Positions 53,801 to 63,167 of a stretch of DNA of 64,000 nt are shown one piece after another. Location: the NCBI GenBank assembly GCA_028753945.1, contig JAPNXP010000002.1, positions 13,764,001 through 13,828,000 of the forward strand, given 5' to 3'. This stretch comes from Hexactinellida sp. DTS-2022 (taxonomy: Eukaryota; Porifera; Hexactinellida). The notes below the pieces were generated by a model that did no database searches, was not told the DNA's origin, and was given only the letters and a program-made list of their open reading frames with translations. Position 1 is the stretch's first letter. Every line of letters begins with the position of its first letter. A program made the position numbers and the translations under genes.

Positions 53801-56367
53801 GGATTTATTATTACTGAATAGATCCAACTGTGTACTCCACAAAAACTCCAAAGTATCTACAAGTTGCGTTACATGACAGACTCTCAGTGTACAATTGATA
53901 TTAATGATATTCCAGCTGGTAATACAATCAGTATTGCTATTCCTATCCAGTTTAAAGAACGATTGGATGTTACTACTCGTCATTGTAAGCAGCTTGCTAC
54001 AGCTACTATGGAAGCTCATAGCTTTGTAACAAGAAAACAGGTAGCATTTTAGAAGATAATATTATACGTAGTTATTTACTTTATTCTCTATTATTGTATA
54101 AATGTTATTGTTTTGCTGCTTACAGTCCGGTGTTACCACTTACCAGTTGATGTTCCCACGAATAAATAACTTCTGAAATCTATACTACCTAGTATATTCG
54201 CATGATTTTGATTACAATTTGTCTACTAACAATGATCTATAATCATATGATTTTATGTAAATGTTGAGAGACACGACAAAATTATAAACAAAAGAATTCA
54301 TGCCAAAAAGTAATAAAGTAAAAAGTTTTTACCAAAATTATTGTTCATACCAAGTTCATGCTATAACTCAAAACATCAGAAAATGTCAAATACGTATATG
54401 AACCTAATTCATGATGTGGCAACACTGGTTTGTAATGTTCTAAAAGATGCGCCATCAATTCTTCATCCTCATACAATTCTAAAAAGTTCATGATTAAGAA
54501 AAATGAATGTGCAAGAAGTTAAATTATATTTGGGAATTCATTATCAGCAACATAATCACAAGATTTAAACGAGTTGACTGAATGGTGGAATCTAGTCGAT
54601 CTAGTGGAATTACAAAATTTTAATGTAATCAATTTTTCAACGTGTAGAATCGTTTTGATAATAATTGCGTAGTAGAATAACTCTAAACCAAGTATCAAGA
54701 ATAATCAACTAAAATACTCATAGTATACGTTCGGGAACCAACCGAATATCAAAACCTAATACGTATTGAACTAGGTTGCAACCTTGAATTATTATTAATA
54801 ATGAATGTTATTGTTTAACCCTATTAAGGGTGATTCCAATCGCGATTTGAAATTTAATATAGTAACTTTTTATTGCTTCAGCGTAACAGCCTAAGATTTT
54901 TAACAGCATCTTTATATGCATTTCTAAGAATAACTAGATTTTAAAAAAATCAATTTTCATTATGAAACTAAAATAACAAGAGAATTCTATTAATGGCTTC
55001 CCATAGACTATAACACAGTATAATATGCTTAAGTTAACTTAGTAGGAGTTCTTCCCAACTTCTATCTAATGGTTATTTATCAAATTGAATTACTTTTGAA
55101 TATTCTAAACGAGCGATAACATTGAATTTAATTTTTCTTTTCCGCTTGCTTTACATTTTACGAAATTATGTCTAGTTTTCTTCAATAAAGTGCATTTTTT
55201 CGTTAATTTTCAATCATTAAATTTTTTCAAATCCCTAATTGCATATTCTACTTCCGATTTTTTGTTCCTCTAAGTATATTGAAAAGAATGCAGTTCCAAT
55301 TTTTCATCTTTATTATTTCAAAATCCCAAAACTAAGGTTTCTGTATGATCAAAATGCCTGTTTTATTATTTTGAGATACAACCATTTGAATGTTTGGTGA
55401 ATATTTCCCTTAATACTCCACCTTATGACTTTATTATATAATCTTACTTGTTTTGTAATATCCCCGCTGTATTTACATTAAAAATTATATTAGCTTTACT
55501 TTTATGCACATATTACAAATAATTTTCGCAGAAATTTGCTATGTAATCCAGAAGATACCATATATGGAGGTGTGAAATTACGTAAATATCGGTGTTTCTA
55601 GAATTTTTACACCAAATTTTGATTGAATTTTAGAAAATATAATATAATGGTATAATAATCTGCAAAAAAAATTTTTCGTACAACAGAAACAGATTTCCCG
55701 GAAATGTCAATTAATCACGATTGGAATCACCGTTAAGAAGGTTTAAGAAAGTTGCTTAATGTGATTTCTCTTTATAAACTTTCGATGCTCGGCTAGAAAT
55801 CGAATAGGAAATTGAGGAATTGTGACTTGAATAATTTTATGTTTCAATTTCTTCAAGGTATTGCTGGAAACAGCAGGCGAAGTATTCGTTGACCCAATGC
55901 GTGATACAATTGACTTAGAGAAGCCAGAAGCGTATCTTCACTCACTTCGCAGTGAGGTAATACAGACATTGGATCTCGTCTACAAGACTGCTAATGCCAC
56001 AAACTATGAGGACGCAATTTCTCAAGTTAAGAATATGGTGCGGAATTTAATAGAAGCGTCTCTACCTAAAGAAGAAGTAGTGCAATGCCTCGTGGAGACA
56101 CTAATAGTTGTGTTGAATTACCTAAGATGCCCGATTGTTTACATGCAAACGGGATGTAAGATTCTACAATTACTTATGCAAGCTCATACTCAGCAAATAA
56201 ATACTATATCGAATACGATCATGATACCAAGTGACGAACTGATCCTGGACGAACTCGGAGTGAATTTTGAGCTTCGAGAGTTTATAAAATTGTCTATCTA
56301 TGAAGGTACAGGTTCTATGGCTGAAAAGGTCTTTCTTTCAGACTATGCCAACATACAACCAGATTAG
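47803..56367 (+). CDS. SH2-VWA protein, plus-strand paralogue, seven exons
   Basis: Exons: 47803-47845, 48274-48424, 49269-49555, 51433-51860, 53392-53763, 53822-54040, 55858-56367; 669 residues. All introns are GT...AG with phases 1, 2, 1, 0, 0, 0, identical to the minus-strand paralogue. Exon 1 (MKSVGKGIKKRLLP) is the least certain; it is basic and lacks the MGC acylation signal. SH2: W-Y-F-P-G-I-N-R-N-Q-A-E, then FLVRIS with the key Arg. VWA: AVIDLSDSM metal-site motif and LVFTDGEANVG. The tail has CTPQKLQSIYKL, IPIQF, CKQLATATM, then a helical end (LRSEVIQTL, QAHTQQINT). It is head-to-head with the paralogue at 37739-42885. Three of its introns carry large repeat or transposon insertions, which makes it almost twice as long. 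Confidence 0.85.
48741..48890. mobile_element. TA-type CAGTGCAAC element in intron 2
   Basis: Termini are CAGTGCAACTTCGATTATCC and GGATAATCAAGGTTGCACTG. A decayed relative is at about 47158-47335. Confidence 0.85.
48930..49230 (-). repeat. Dispersed repeat, inverted copy
   Basis: Reverse complement of the family near 2994: shared words are AAACAACAATCGAGTTTTAA, CAATCCGGACAAAC, AAATGCGGTTTATATT and GCGAAATTCGAAAT. It ends about 35 bp before the SH2 exon. Confidence 0.7.
49666..50453. mobile_element. hAT-like GTGGCGGATCCAGG element in intron 3, carrying a nested element
   Basis: Left terminus TAGTGGCGGATCCAGGCGGG, right terminus CCTGGATCCGCCCTTG. Flanks TTTAAATA and TTTGAATA match at 7 of 8. 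A lone left end of the same kind occurs at about 63723 (CAGAGGCGGATCCAGG). Confidence 0.82.
49922..50281. mobile_element. Nested element made of GGGAAT words, GTTATTTG duplication
   Basis: The element is 49930-50273. Its termini are CACGGTTGCCGTGGGAATG and TACCCACGGCAACTCTG, with identical flanks GTTATTTG. Both ends consist of repeated CCCATTCCCAT / GGGAATCCCCATGGG words that can fold back. Confidence 0.93.
50720..51394. repeat. Inverted-repeat element built of reiterated TCGATTTT palindromes (copy 2)
   Basis: Same termini as 30644-31106 but inverted orientation. The unique segment is at 50765-50935 and the palindrome array, about 50937-51365, is roughly twice as long as in copy 1. It ends 38 bp before the first VWA exon of the plus-strand SH2-VWA gene. 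Confidence 0.9.
51902..52301. mobile_element. hAT-like element with CCCTGAGA duplication in intron 4
   Basis: The element is 51910-52293, with termini CAGTGGCGTAAACTTGG and AGTCTACGCCCCTG. Identical flanks are CCCTGAGA. It contains a strong palindrome at about 51958-52003 (AAATCATGAGGGTGCCAGGC and its complement). It begins only 49 bp after the exon donor. Confidence 0.94.
52938..53129. mobile_element. Decayed CAGTCGACTCC-type element in intron 4
   Basis: Termini TAGTCGACTCCCTTAATAGAG and GGCTCTAATAAGTGGAGTAGAC followed by TC; a diverged copy of 43498-43796. It sits directly beside the next element. Confidence 0.78.
53136..53310. mobile_element. TA-type CAGTCGAAATCGG element in intron 4
   Basis: Bounded by TA; termini CAGTCGAAATCGGATTATTT and AAATAATCCGATTTCGACTG. 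The first 13 bp equal those of the large element at 61848-62948. It ends 81 bp before the next exon. Confidence 0.92.
54824..55736. mobile_element. TTAA-flanked inverted-repeat element in intron 6
   Basis: The element is 54828-55732, with termini GGGTGATTCCAATCGCGATT and AATCACGATTGGAATCACCG, flanked on both sides by TTAA as in piggyBac-type insertions. No transposase. Its interior, inverted, is related to that of 61848-62948. Confidence 0.85.
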
Positions 56368-57086
56368 TTCATCAGTGTTGTATATACGTAGTTATTTCCT
56401 ATATTTATATATAAGTATATGTATTATCTTCTTATCCATTGAGTACTGTATTTGAGGACTATACCTTAAATTTTCATAATAACGCTACAAGAAGTTCTTT
56501 CTCCGCTCCTCAGATTTTCTCCAGAGTATTCGGGCCTTCAGTAACTTGTATTTGTACATGTTATGAGTGTGTTTGTACATAATAATTGTCAATATTAATT
56601 ACAATATGATTAAAACACAATGATTTTTTTATAGTATACCTATTATATATAATTGTTTAGAGAATAGTGCCGTATACAATAAGATAGGGGTCAGAATTTA
56701 TTGGGCGTTGGATTCCAACAGTATCGAGCCTTTCGGCCTCGCTTTTTCAAATTTAAACAACGATAATGCTCACATTATATCGGTATAAATTCTAAATTTC
56801 TAATCAGCATATCCTTTCGCATTTTACATATTAGAAGCTAGCCTCTAGATTCTAGTAAATTTTCATTAAAATTTGTTTGCTAATTTGTAAAAAACATCAA
56901 TAAAAATCCTTGGCCCAAAGTGGCCTGATTAAGCGGACTTGATTGTATACCGATAAAATTTGTGGATAGGAAATTAGTATTTAGAATAAAATAATCAAAT
57001 TTAAGAATGTTAAATAATTATGTCATCATTTCAACTTGTATACTACATTAAATTAAGATTCATCTCTATACATCAGCAATAGCATC
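56368..57086. other. Convergent 3' flanks
   Basis: 3' UTR of the plus-strand SH2-VWA gene and 3' side of the minus-strand GTPase gene. A decayed CAGTCGACTCC-type end lies near 56925-56949 (CTGATTAAGCGGACTTGATTG). No gene seen. Confidence 0.5.
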
Positions 57087-57650
57087 TCATATATTTGCAA
57101 GTTTAATTCCTAGCTTAATTGTACCATCAGTATTAAGTTCACAATTCCAATCCTTCATTATTAGTCCCGACAGCAACGCAAACGCCTGTTCAATATTGGT
57201 TTCATCTCTCGCACTTGTCTCAATAAAATGAATTCCCCAACTTTCTGCAAGTTCCTTCCCTGTAGAATATTTGATAGCTCTCTTGCATTCCATATCACAC
57301 TTGTTGCCGATAAGAACAAACTTTTGTTTGTTTACATGTATTGACACCTCTTTATACCAAAGATATATCAACCTATCAAATGACTCTCTATTGGTGATGT
57401 CATATACTAGAAATATCCCGTCTGATCTTCTAATTGGACTAATACTCATCAGAGGCAGTTGTTTCTCACTTATATGTGTATCAATTAGCTCTAGATCGAT
57501 TTTGTTGCCATCGATAGTTATCGTCTTTCTCAATAATATGATTCCAACGAATTCAATAAAATCTATTTTATTGTAAACGTAGCTGCGAAAGATACTTGTT
57601 TTCCCAACATTATAATCTCCTATCATTGTAATAGTGAATATTTTCTTCAT
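57087..57650 (-). CDS. Ras/Rab-like small GTPase with degenerate switch regions
   Basis: A 187-residue intronless frame from ATG. The P-loop GDYNVGKTS (11-19), NKCD (116-119) and ETSA (144-147) are intact, so guanine nucleotide binding is likely. Switch I lacks the usual Thr (the position reads EFVGIILL), and the DTAGQE of switch II is DTHISEK (57-63), so the catalytic Gln and the Gly before it are missing. No C-terminal cysteines for prenylation (ends LGIKLANI). The closest pattern is Rab (for example IYLWYKEVSIHVNKQKFVLIGNKCD). Likely a soluble, slow or non-hydrolysing relative, or a decaying copy. Divergent from the NHL gene at 58110. Confidence 0.82.
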   Translation of the reverse strand: MKKIFTITMIGDYNVGKTSIFRSYVYNKIDFIEFVGIILLRKTITIDGNKIDLELIDTHISEKQLPLMSISPIRRSDGIFLVYDITNRESFDRLIYLWYKEVSIHVNKQKFVLIGNKCDMECKRAIKYSTGKELAESWGIHFIETSARDETNIEQAFALLSGLIMKDWNCELNTDGTIKLGIKLANI

Positions 57651-58109
57651 CTCAGATTCAATTGATTCTAACTATACTAACTATAGTTTCATTAAGGAAT
57701 TTATATTTAGTTCATCATAACTGAAGCTTGGTCTTATATAGGATTTAACTAAATTTTATTTTAGTTCGTGTGGCCTATGAACTAGTTATTATACTAAAGA
57801 AAAAAGCCAAGTAATTAGCGAAGAACACAGAATATCTAAAATTATATAACATTAACTACCACACTCGAATTCTCTTCTATTCCCACACTGTAGCCACATA
57901 CGTTAATAACCCAAAAATGTAAGTTTTTATTCTAAATTCTTGTAAGTAATGCTAGAGCTTATATTTCATGAAACAGTGGGAGTATGTATTGTGTGGATTT
58001 TGTACTTGTAACATGGAGTAAGAATATATAGTCTAAATTAGTTAGGTAAGTTAATTCAATACTGTTTATAGTCCTTTGTTGAATAAAATATACAATAGTC
58101 TATGTTTCA
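57651..58109. promoter_or_regulatory. Shared upstream region of GTPase and NHL genes
   Basis: A 459-bp gap between divergent start codons. A short upstream ATG at 58102 is out of frame with the NHL start at 58110 and might reduce its translation. No other element recognised. Confidence 0.5.
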
Positions 58110-59318
58110 ATGGCTACGAATCAAAGCGTGTTTCTCTCTCAGTTTGATACTGTCACTACTCGAATAAATAAAACTTTTGAAACCCTGCTTGATATGTTGA
58201 TTTCGAGGAGGGATGATCTTCTTCAAACAATTTCTGAGATGAAGCAAGAATATGAGAATAAAGAAGTGAGCCGAAAATCTGCGATGGAGGAAATTGAAAA
58301 GACACAAGAATACTTACAAGAGTTGGGATTAAAAGTTAATTCCAACAAGTCACTCCATTTACAAGCCTCTCAACTGTACCAACAGGGCCTTGAGAGTCTG
58401 ACAAGTCCTACTAAGGTATCATCTCCCATTTTCAAATGTAATACATTAGAAAATCTCCAAATGGCGATTACAAAATTCGGGGAGATAGCCGAATGGGAAG
58501 AACCAGACTATTCTCTGAAAATACAGCCTATTATAACAACTGGGAAGAAAGGAAAAGGTTTAAAGGAAACATCTAATGCTGCTGGGTTAGCTATTGATGA
58601 AGCAAACGAAAGAGTTTATATATCTGATTGTGGTAACAGTAGAGTACAAGTTATTTCTTTCAAAGGAGATTTCCTGGCAAGATTCGGACAAGGAATACTG
58701 AAGGAACCTTGGGGGGTAGCTGTAACTGAAGAGGATATTTTTATAACAGACAAATCACACAACGCTGTTTTCCAGTTCAGTAAGAAAATTCTTAAATTTC
58801 GGAACAGAACCGAGTCGAAAGAGTTAGACGATCCTAACGGTATTGCTGTCGACACAAATGGAGATATATTTGTGGCAGATAGTTTGAACCACAGAATGTC
58901 AATCTTCTCTGACTCACTTCAGTTTAAATGCAACATTGGAGTTGGACAGCTTTACTTACCACAGGATGTGAAACTTACTTTTGATTGTATAGTTGTGTTA
59001 GACTGGAGCCCTAACTGTATACACTTTTTTTCGAGATGTGGGAACCATCTAAGTTCCTGTGTTACTCGTGGAGAGGGACAGGACTGCATGCTGAGTTGCC
59101 CGTGGTTCTTCTGTATGGACTTAGTTGAAAACATCTTCATTAGCGACACCAACAACTCAGTCATTATTCTTTCCGCTTGTGGACAACCCATCCACGTCCT
59201 AGGGAGGAAAGGAAATAGGAAAGGAGAATTCAATTCCCCTTCAGGCATTTCCGTATCAAAATCAGGAATTATATTTGTTGTGTCTGATAATCAGACTCAC
59301 TCACTTCAGTGCTTCTAG
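58110..59318 (+). CDS. Coiled-coil/NHL-repeat protein (TRIM-NHL-like without RING)
   Basis: A 402-residue single-exon frame. Residues 1-105 are coiled coil (FETLLDMLISRRDDLLQTISEMKQEYENKE), as between B-box and NHL in TRIM proteins. A linker to about 145 is followed by a six-bladed NHL propeller with classic motifs: AGLAIDEANERVYISDCGNS, PWGVAVTEEDIFITD, DPNGIAVDTNGDIFVADSLNHR, LPQDVKLTFDCIVVLD, FNSPSGISVSKSGIIFV. No RING or B-box. Related proteins form oligomers through the coiled coil and bind RNA or proteins with the propeller. It is the best-preserved of four NHL genes in this window. Confidence 0.9.
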   Translation: MATNQSVFLSQFDTVTTRINKTFETLLDMLISRRDDLLQTISEMKQEYENKEVSRKSAMEEIEKTQEYLQELGLKVNSNKSLHLQASQLYQQGLESLTSPTKVSSPIFKCNTLENLQMAITKFGEIAEWEEPDYSLKIQPIITTGKKGKGLKETSNAAGLAIDEANERVYISDCGNSRVQVISFKGDFLARFGQGILKEPWGVAVTEEDIFITDKSHNAVFQFSKKILKFRNRTESKELDDPNGIAVDTNGDIFVADSLNHRMSIFSDSLQFKCNIGVGQLYLPQDVKLTFDCIVVLDWSPNCIHFFSRCGNHLSSCVTRGEGQDCMLSCPWFFCMDLVENIFISDTNNSVIILSACGQPIHVLGRKGNRKGEFNSPSGISVSKSGIIFVVSDNQTHSLQCF

Positions 59319-59418
59319 TGTCTAGTTATATAAGCATTCCCTCCCTTGTGATAGAATTGTCCAATTTTGTTAACTTTTACAGTGTTTGATATTTGTGCAT
59401 CTAATTGATTTATTTAGT

Positions 59419-59695
59419 TACAGTGAATTCTCGTTCCCAAGAGAATTAAATGCATTAATTATTATCCGCTTACGAATATCCGAATATAACTAAGGGATTT
59501 ACAGGTACCAAGCACTTCGTTATAACTAAAGTCAGGGCCTGATTTATATATGTGGGGGCTACGGGGCAATCAATCTGTGGGGGCCCTGAAATTCCAACAT
59601 CCTGTTTTTGAAGGTGCTTACTCTGTAGTATGTGGGGGTCCCCGGGGCAAATGCCCCGTTTGCCCTGCCTTTGGCCCTGACTAGAGTTCACTGTA
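59419..59695. mobile_element. TA-type CAGTGAATTC element split by a hAT-like element
   Basis: The outer element is 59421-59693, bounded by TA, with termini CAGTGAATTCTCGTT and CTAGAGTTCACTG. The interruption is described separately. Confidence 0.88.
59525..59687. mobile_element. hAT-like CAGGGCC element nested near the end of a TA-type element
   Basis: The element is 59533-59679, with termini CAGGGCCTGATTTATATATG and CTGCCTTTGGCCCTG. Flanks ACTAAAGT and ACTAGAGT match at 7 of 8. GTGGGGGC/GGGGCAA words recur inside. Confidence 0.88.
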
Positions 59696-59726
59696 ATTAA
59701 TCTTATTCAGCAGAGACGCGAAAGCG

Positions 59727-59896
59727 GGTGTGGGCAGAGGCGTAGCCAGGGTGCGGCACTTGGGGCACAGGCCGCACCCTAAAATTTGTGCCCACAAAAA
59801 TGCCCATTAGTATAATACTATAGTGCGGAAATGCCGCAACCATAATCTACCAGTGCCGCACCTTCATGCAGGCCTAGCTACGCCTCTGGGTGTGGG
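59727..59896. mobile_element. Short hAT-like element with GGTGTGGG duplication
   Basis: The element is 59735-59888 (154 bp), with termini CAGAGGCGTAGCCAGGGTGC and GCCTAGCTACGCCTCTG. Identical flanks are GGTGTGGG. Confidence 0.94.
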
Positions 59897-60631
59897 AAGA
59901 GATAATATGAGATAATTTGAGTGAGTTGTTAATGCAATGTATTTACCACTTCCATCCACTGTAGTCTGAGAGCATCATGTTTTAATTTAAGAAAAGCGTC
60001 TAACCGTCATGGGAAGTAAACCGTCATACAACAGGACTTTTGTCGAGGCATGGCACCGTGGATATTTAATTACATGTTGTTGTCACCACCCCACAATATG
60101 GAAATTCATTAGGGCTTTGAAACTGAACAAGCTAATGTGGAACTGAAACATGTTAGATTTTATTTGTGGAGAATATCAAATAAGACAAAAAATCCATTCA
60201 GAATGGAAAATCATTAATAAACTGGATCAACTCTTTCGCACACAGATCAACACTTTAATACCTGCGGGGGATTTCGTTCAAAATCTTACAATAAGTTGTG
60301 CAATAGAACTAGAATTATGCAATTATAAATTGAATGATGTACGCAAATGTATCACTCATAACAGCCAAATTAAAAAACTTTTAATTAATAATATACGGTA
60401 GGTAGGGAGTATAATCTGGGCTAGCCCAGATTAACTCCGGGTATAATTTGGGCTAGGACAGATTATACCCGGGTATATTCGAAGAGGGGGGTATAATCTG
60501 GGCTGTTACATTGGTACTGGCTATTAATATATTATTATAAATTAAGAAATTTAGTAAGAAATGAACGTATAATTTAAATAGATGGATATAACGCAACATA
60601 TAAATTAGATTGTTATGTGGTCACTGGCATT
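59897..60631. other. Spacer with short palindromes
   Basis: An 83-codon open frame at 60150-60401 shows no recognisable domain. At 60410-60510 the word TATAATCTGGGCTAGCCCAGATTA and related forms recur three times, giving short hairpins. The end is the 3' flank of the minus-strand NHL gene. Confidence 0.5.
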
Positions 60632-61453
60632 TTAGGGATCTTCTATAATCTGGAGAATACATCTATTTGGTAGACAGTATACACTTACTAGCCTCCCTCT
60701 GTTATCAATTTCGATTCCTTTCCGACCTGCATAATCATGATGAGGATATTCGAGTACAAAAGTGATTTGTCCGTTAACTTTTACTAAATTGACAGAAGTT
60801 TTGAGACTAAAGATTAAATCACCATTATAATTTTTCACGAAGTAGTTGGGCATAGTTGGGCATTTAGGAAGACAGAATTCTGTTACAAAGTTGTGCTCTA
60901 AGTCAAACACGAACATGCGTGGGTTTTTATATCCGAGAACATAAATTAGAGTCTTGTAGATACGAACATCAATTGGCCAAACTAAATTATCCTTTCCAAA
61001 TTTACTTTTGAACTTTCCCTCTTTTGAAAATATCTTTATGTTCCCTCCACTGGAATTACAAATATAGATATTTTTATGAATATCTACATCTAACGCCAGA
61101 GAGTATTCAAACTGTGACTCGTGTGAACCCCATGATCCGAATTCTTGTAGTAAGGTACCATCCCTCTGAAACACTTTAATACAGGAATGGCGTATATTAC
61201 CTTCGCTCTCTGCTACGTATAACATTCTGTGTTTGAATCTTAATCCACGAGGGCTCTGAACTAGGAACTTATTGTCAGGAACTTTTTGCTTTTTCAACTT
61301 ATTATTAAATACAAGTATACGACATCCTTTCCAAAGAGATATGTAGATTTTCTCTGTCTCTGGATCAATGGCAAGCCCTGCCGCTACTGCTCCCATAGAT
61401 TCTTCCTGATTAACGACAAACATGTTTTGCACTACTTCATTCGTTGGATTCAT
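60632..61453 (-). CDS. NHL-repeat beta-propeller protein without coiled coil
   Basis: A 273-residue frame from ATG. NHL blades include AAGLAIDPETEKIYISLWKG, SPRGLRFKHRMLYVAESEG, YSLALDVDIHKNIYICNSSGGNIKIFS, WPIDVRIYKTLIYVLGYKN and GIEIDNRGRLVSVYCLPN. Like 33006-33854 it starts at the propeller and has no coiled coil. It is the fourth NHL gene of the window and lies convergent to 58110-59318. Target unknown. Confidence 0.82.
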   Translation of the reverse strand: MNPTNEVVQNMFVVNQEESMGAVAAGLAIDPETEKIYISLWKGCRILVFNNKLKKQKVPDNKFLVQSPRGLRFKHRMLYVAESEGNIRHSCIKVFQRDGTLLQEFGSWGSHESQFEYSLALDVDIHKNIYICNSSGGNIKIFSKEGKFKSKFGKDNLVWPIDVRIYKTLIYVLGYKNPRMFVFDLEHNFVTEFCLPKCPTMPNYFVKNYNGDLIFSLKTSVNLVKVNGQITFVLEYPHHDYAGRKGIEIDNRGRLVSVYCLPNRCILQIIEDP

Positions 61454-61845
61454 GAGGCTATTTTATGTTTATGTATAAAGTTACGATTTATATTGGAGAA
61501 CAAATGTTGTAGAATAATCATGCCTATAATTAATATTCAAAAGTAAGGGAGATCCTAATTAGTATAACTTGTTGCAGTTTTGATCCTAGGTATTATCCTA
61601 GGATTAATCTCCATCCTATAGAGAAGAAAGGGTAATAATAAATTAATTTAACACTTCATTATCTGCCAAACTAAAGCATCATAATCATAAATGACAACTG
61701 CTTATTAGCACCAGGCTTTCAACCAGGAAAAATTTTCTGCGCTGCTAGATTTAGTTGAGCTCGCTCACACGCCTATAATACTTAATTTGTATTACGTCTG
61801 GGATACCGACATTTCGATATACGACATTTCGTCAACGAAAATCGA
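61454..61845. other. Upstream region of the minus-strand NHL gene
   Basis: Short imperfect palindrome at about 61581-61608 (TTGATCCTAGGTATTATCCTAGGATTAATC). No other feature seen. Confidence 0.45.
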
Positions 61846-62950
61846 TACAGTCGAAATCGGGTTTTTTTGCCCCCCTAAATGCATGTAAAAAGAGGCAAAA
61901 AACCCGATACGCAAAAAAAACCGTATTTAACGGTGTCCGGACTGGCCAAATTACCGAATTTCTTTTATTCCACCGGAATATTTTTTTTTTCTAAATATAC
62001 ACTCAATGAGATTAATATTTCTCCTCCAAACTTAATTTTGATTTTGTCATTCATAAGTGTCACAATATGACGTTTCAACACCTCCATATATGGCAAAAAT
62101 TACAAATTTCGCCGATATCCTTGAAATTTTAAGAGTAGAGTAAGAGTAAGAGTAGAGATTATCTAGTTTTTTCTAGAATTAATATATTGCGGGGGAATAC
62201 TAAGACACTTTGGAATCGAATTGGAATGTTAGTAAGTGACTATTGAGACATTAGAACTAAATATACACTTAATTTTCAAAAGCTTCGTTCAAAGAATAAT
62301 AAAAATTGATTTAGAAGCTTAGTTTTGATGAAATGTAATGAGTTATCGCGACAAACTCAACTGCATTGTCAATAACATAACTATATCATAAAAAAATAGG
62401 AAGTAGAATGAGTAATTTATTATTTGGGATTGAATATGGGAACAGATTGTGTGAAATTTCCCAATAAATTGAAGAAATGTGGACTTTGAATCGAAAACTG
62501 TAAAAAAATCGAGGAAAAAAAAGTAAATTCATTGTTAACGCAAGTTGGATAGGTTTCTAAGTAACTCAATATCTTATACTATACAACAACTAGTTAGAAG
62601 TTGGGAAGTGCTTCTACAAAAGATTATAGACTATTAGACTATGTTACGGTCAATTAGAAGCCATTTTTAGAAATTCGATACATATTTAGTTACATTTTGA
62701 AATTTGAATTTTTTAAAGTGCAGTTATTCTTAGAAATGCCTTCCTAGATACTTGTTATGAATCAAAAGTAGTTATGATGAATCAATAATGACTTACCATT
62801 ATAAATTATGTAATCCCAGTCCGGATACCGTTAACAATATACAGTTCTATGAGGTTATGAAGAAAGTTCAAGAAACAAGGAGAAACAAGGAGGCAAAATA
62901 ATCCGGAGAGGCAAAAAAACCCGTGGCAAAAAAAACCAATTTCGACTGTA
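61846..62950. mobile_element. 1.1-kb TA-type CAGTCGAAATCGG element
   Basis: The element is 61848-62948, bounded by TA, with termini CAGTCGAAATCGGGTTTTTT and CCAATTTCGACTG. GGCAAAAAAACCCG words occur near both ends. No transposase. Interior words (ACACCTCCATATATGG, GAAGTTGGGAAG, AGTTATTCTTAGAAATGC) are shared with the TTAA-flanked element at 54828-55732, inverted. Confidence 0.87.
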
Positions 62951-63167
62951 CACGATAATTCGATACAAATAGCTGGACGTAAATTTTAAAAATCTCTTTG
63001 ACAAAATGTTTATTGTGCAATACTAAATATTGATATTTCACAAGTTCCTCCATTTGTGAACTTTGCATTATCAATTTGTAAAATGGTATACAATTGCTTG
63101 TACTTAGGTGGCAATACGTAATACACTAAGGCTAAGCAATGATGGTGATTTGCAAGTCAGAGGTCAG

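Noticed and set aside
60150..60401. 83-codon plus-strand frame
   Set aside because: Starts with ATG but shows no recognisable domain, signal or splice site; could be a small gene, but nothing supports it.
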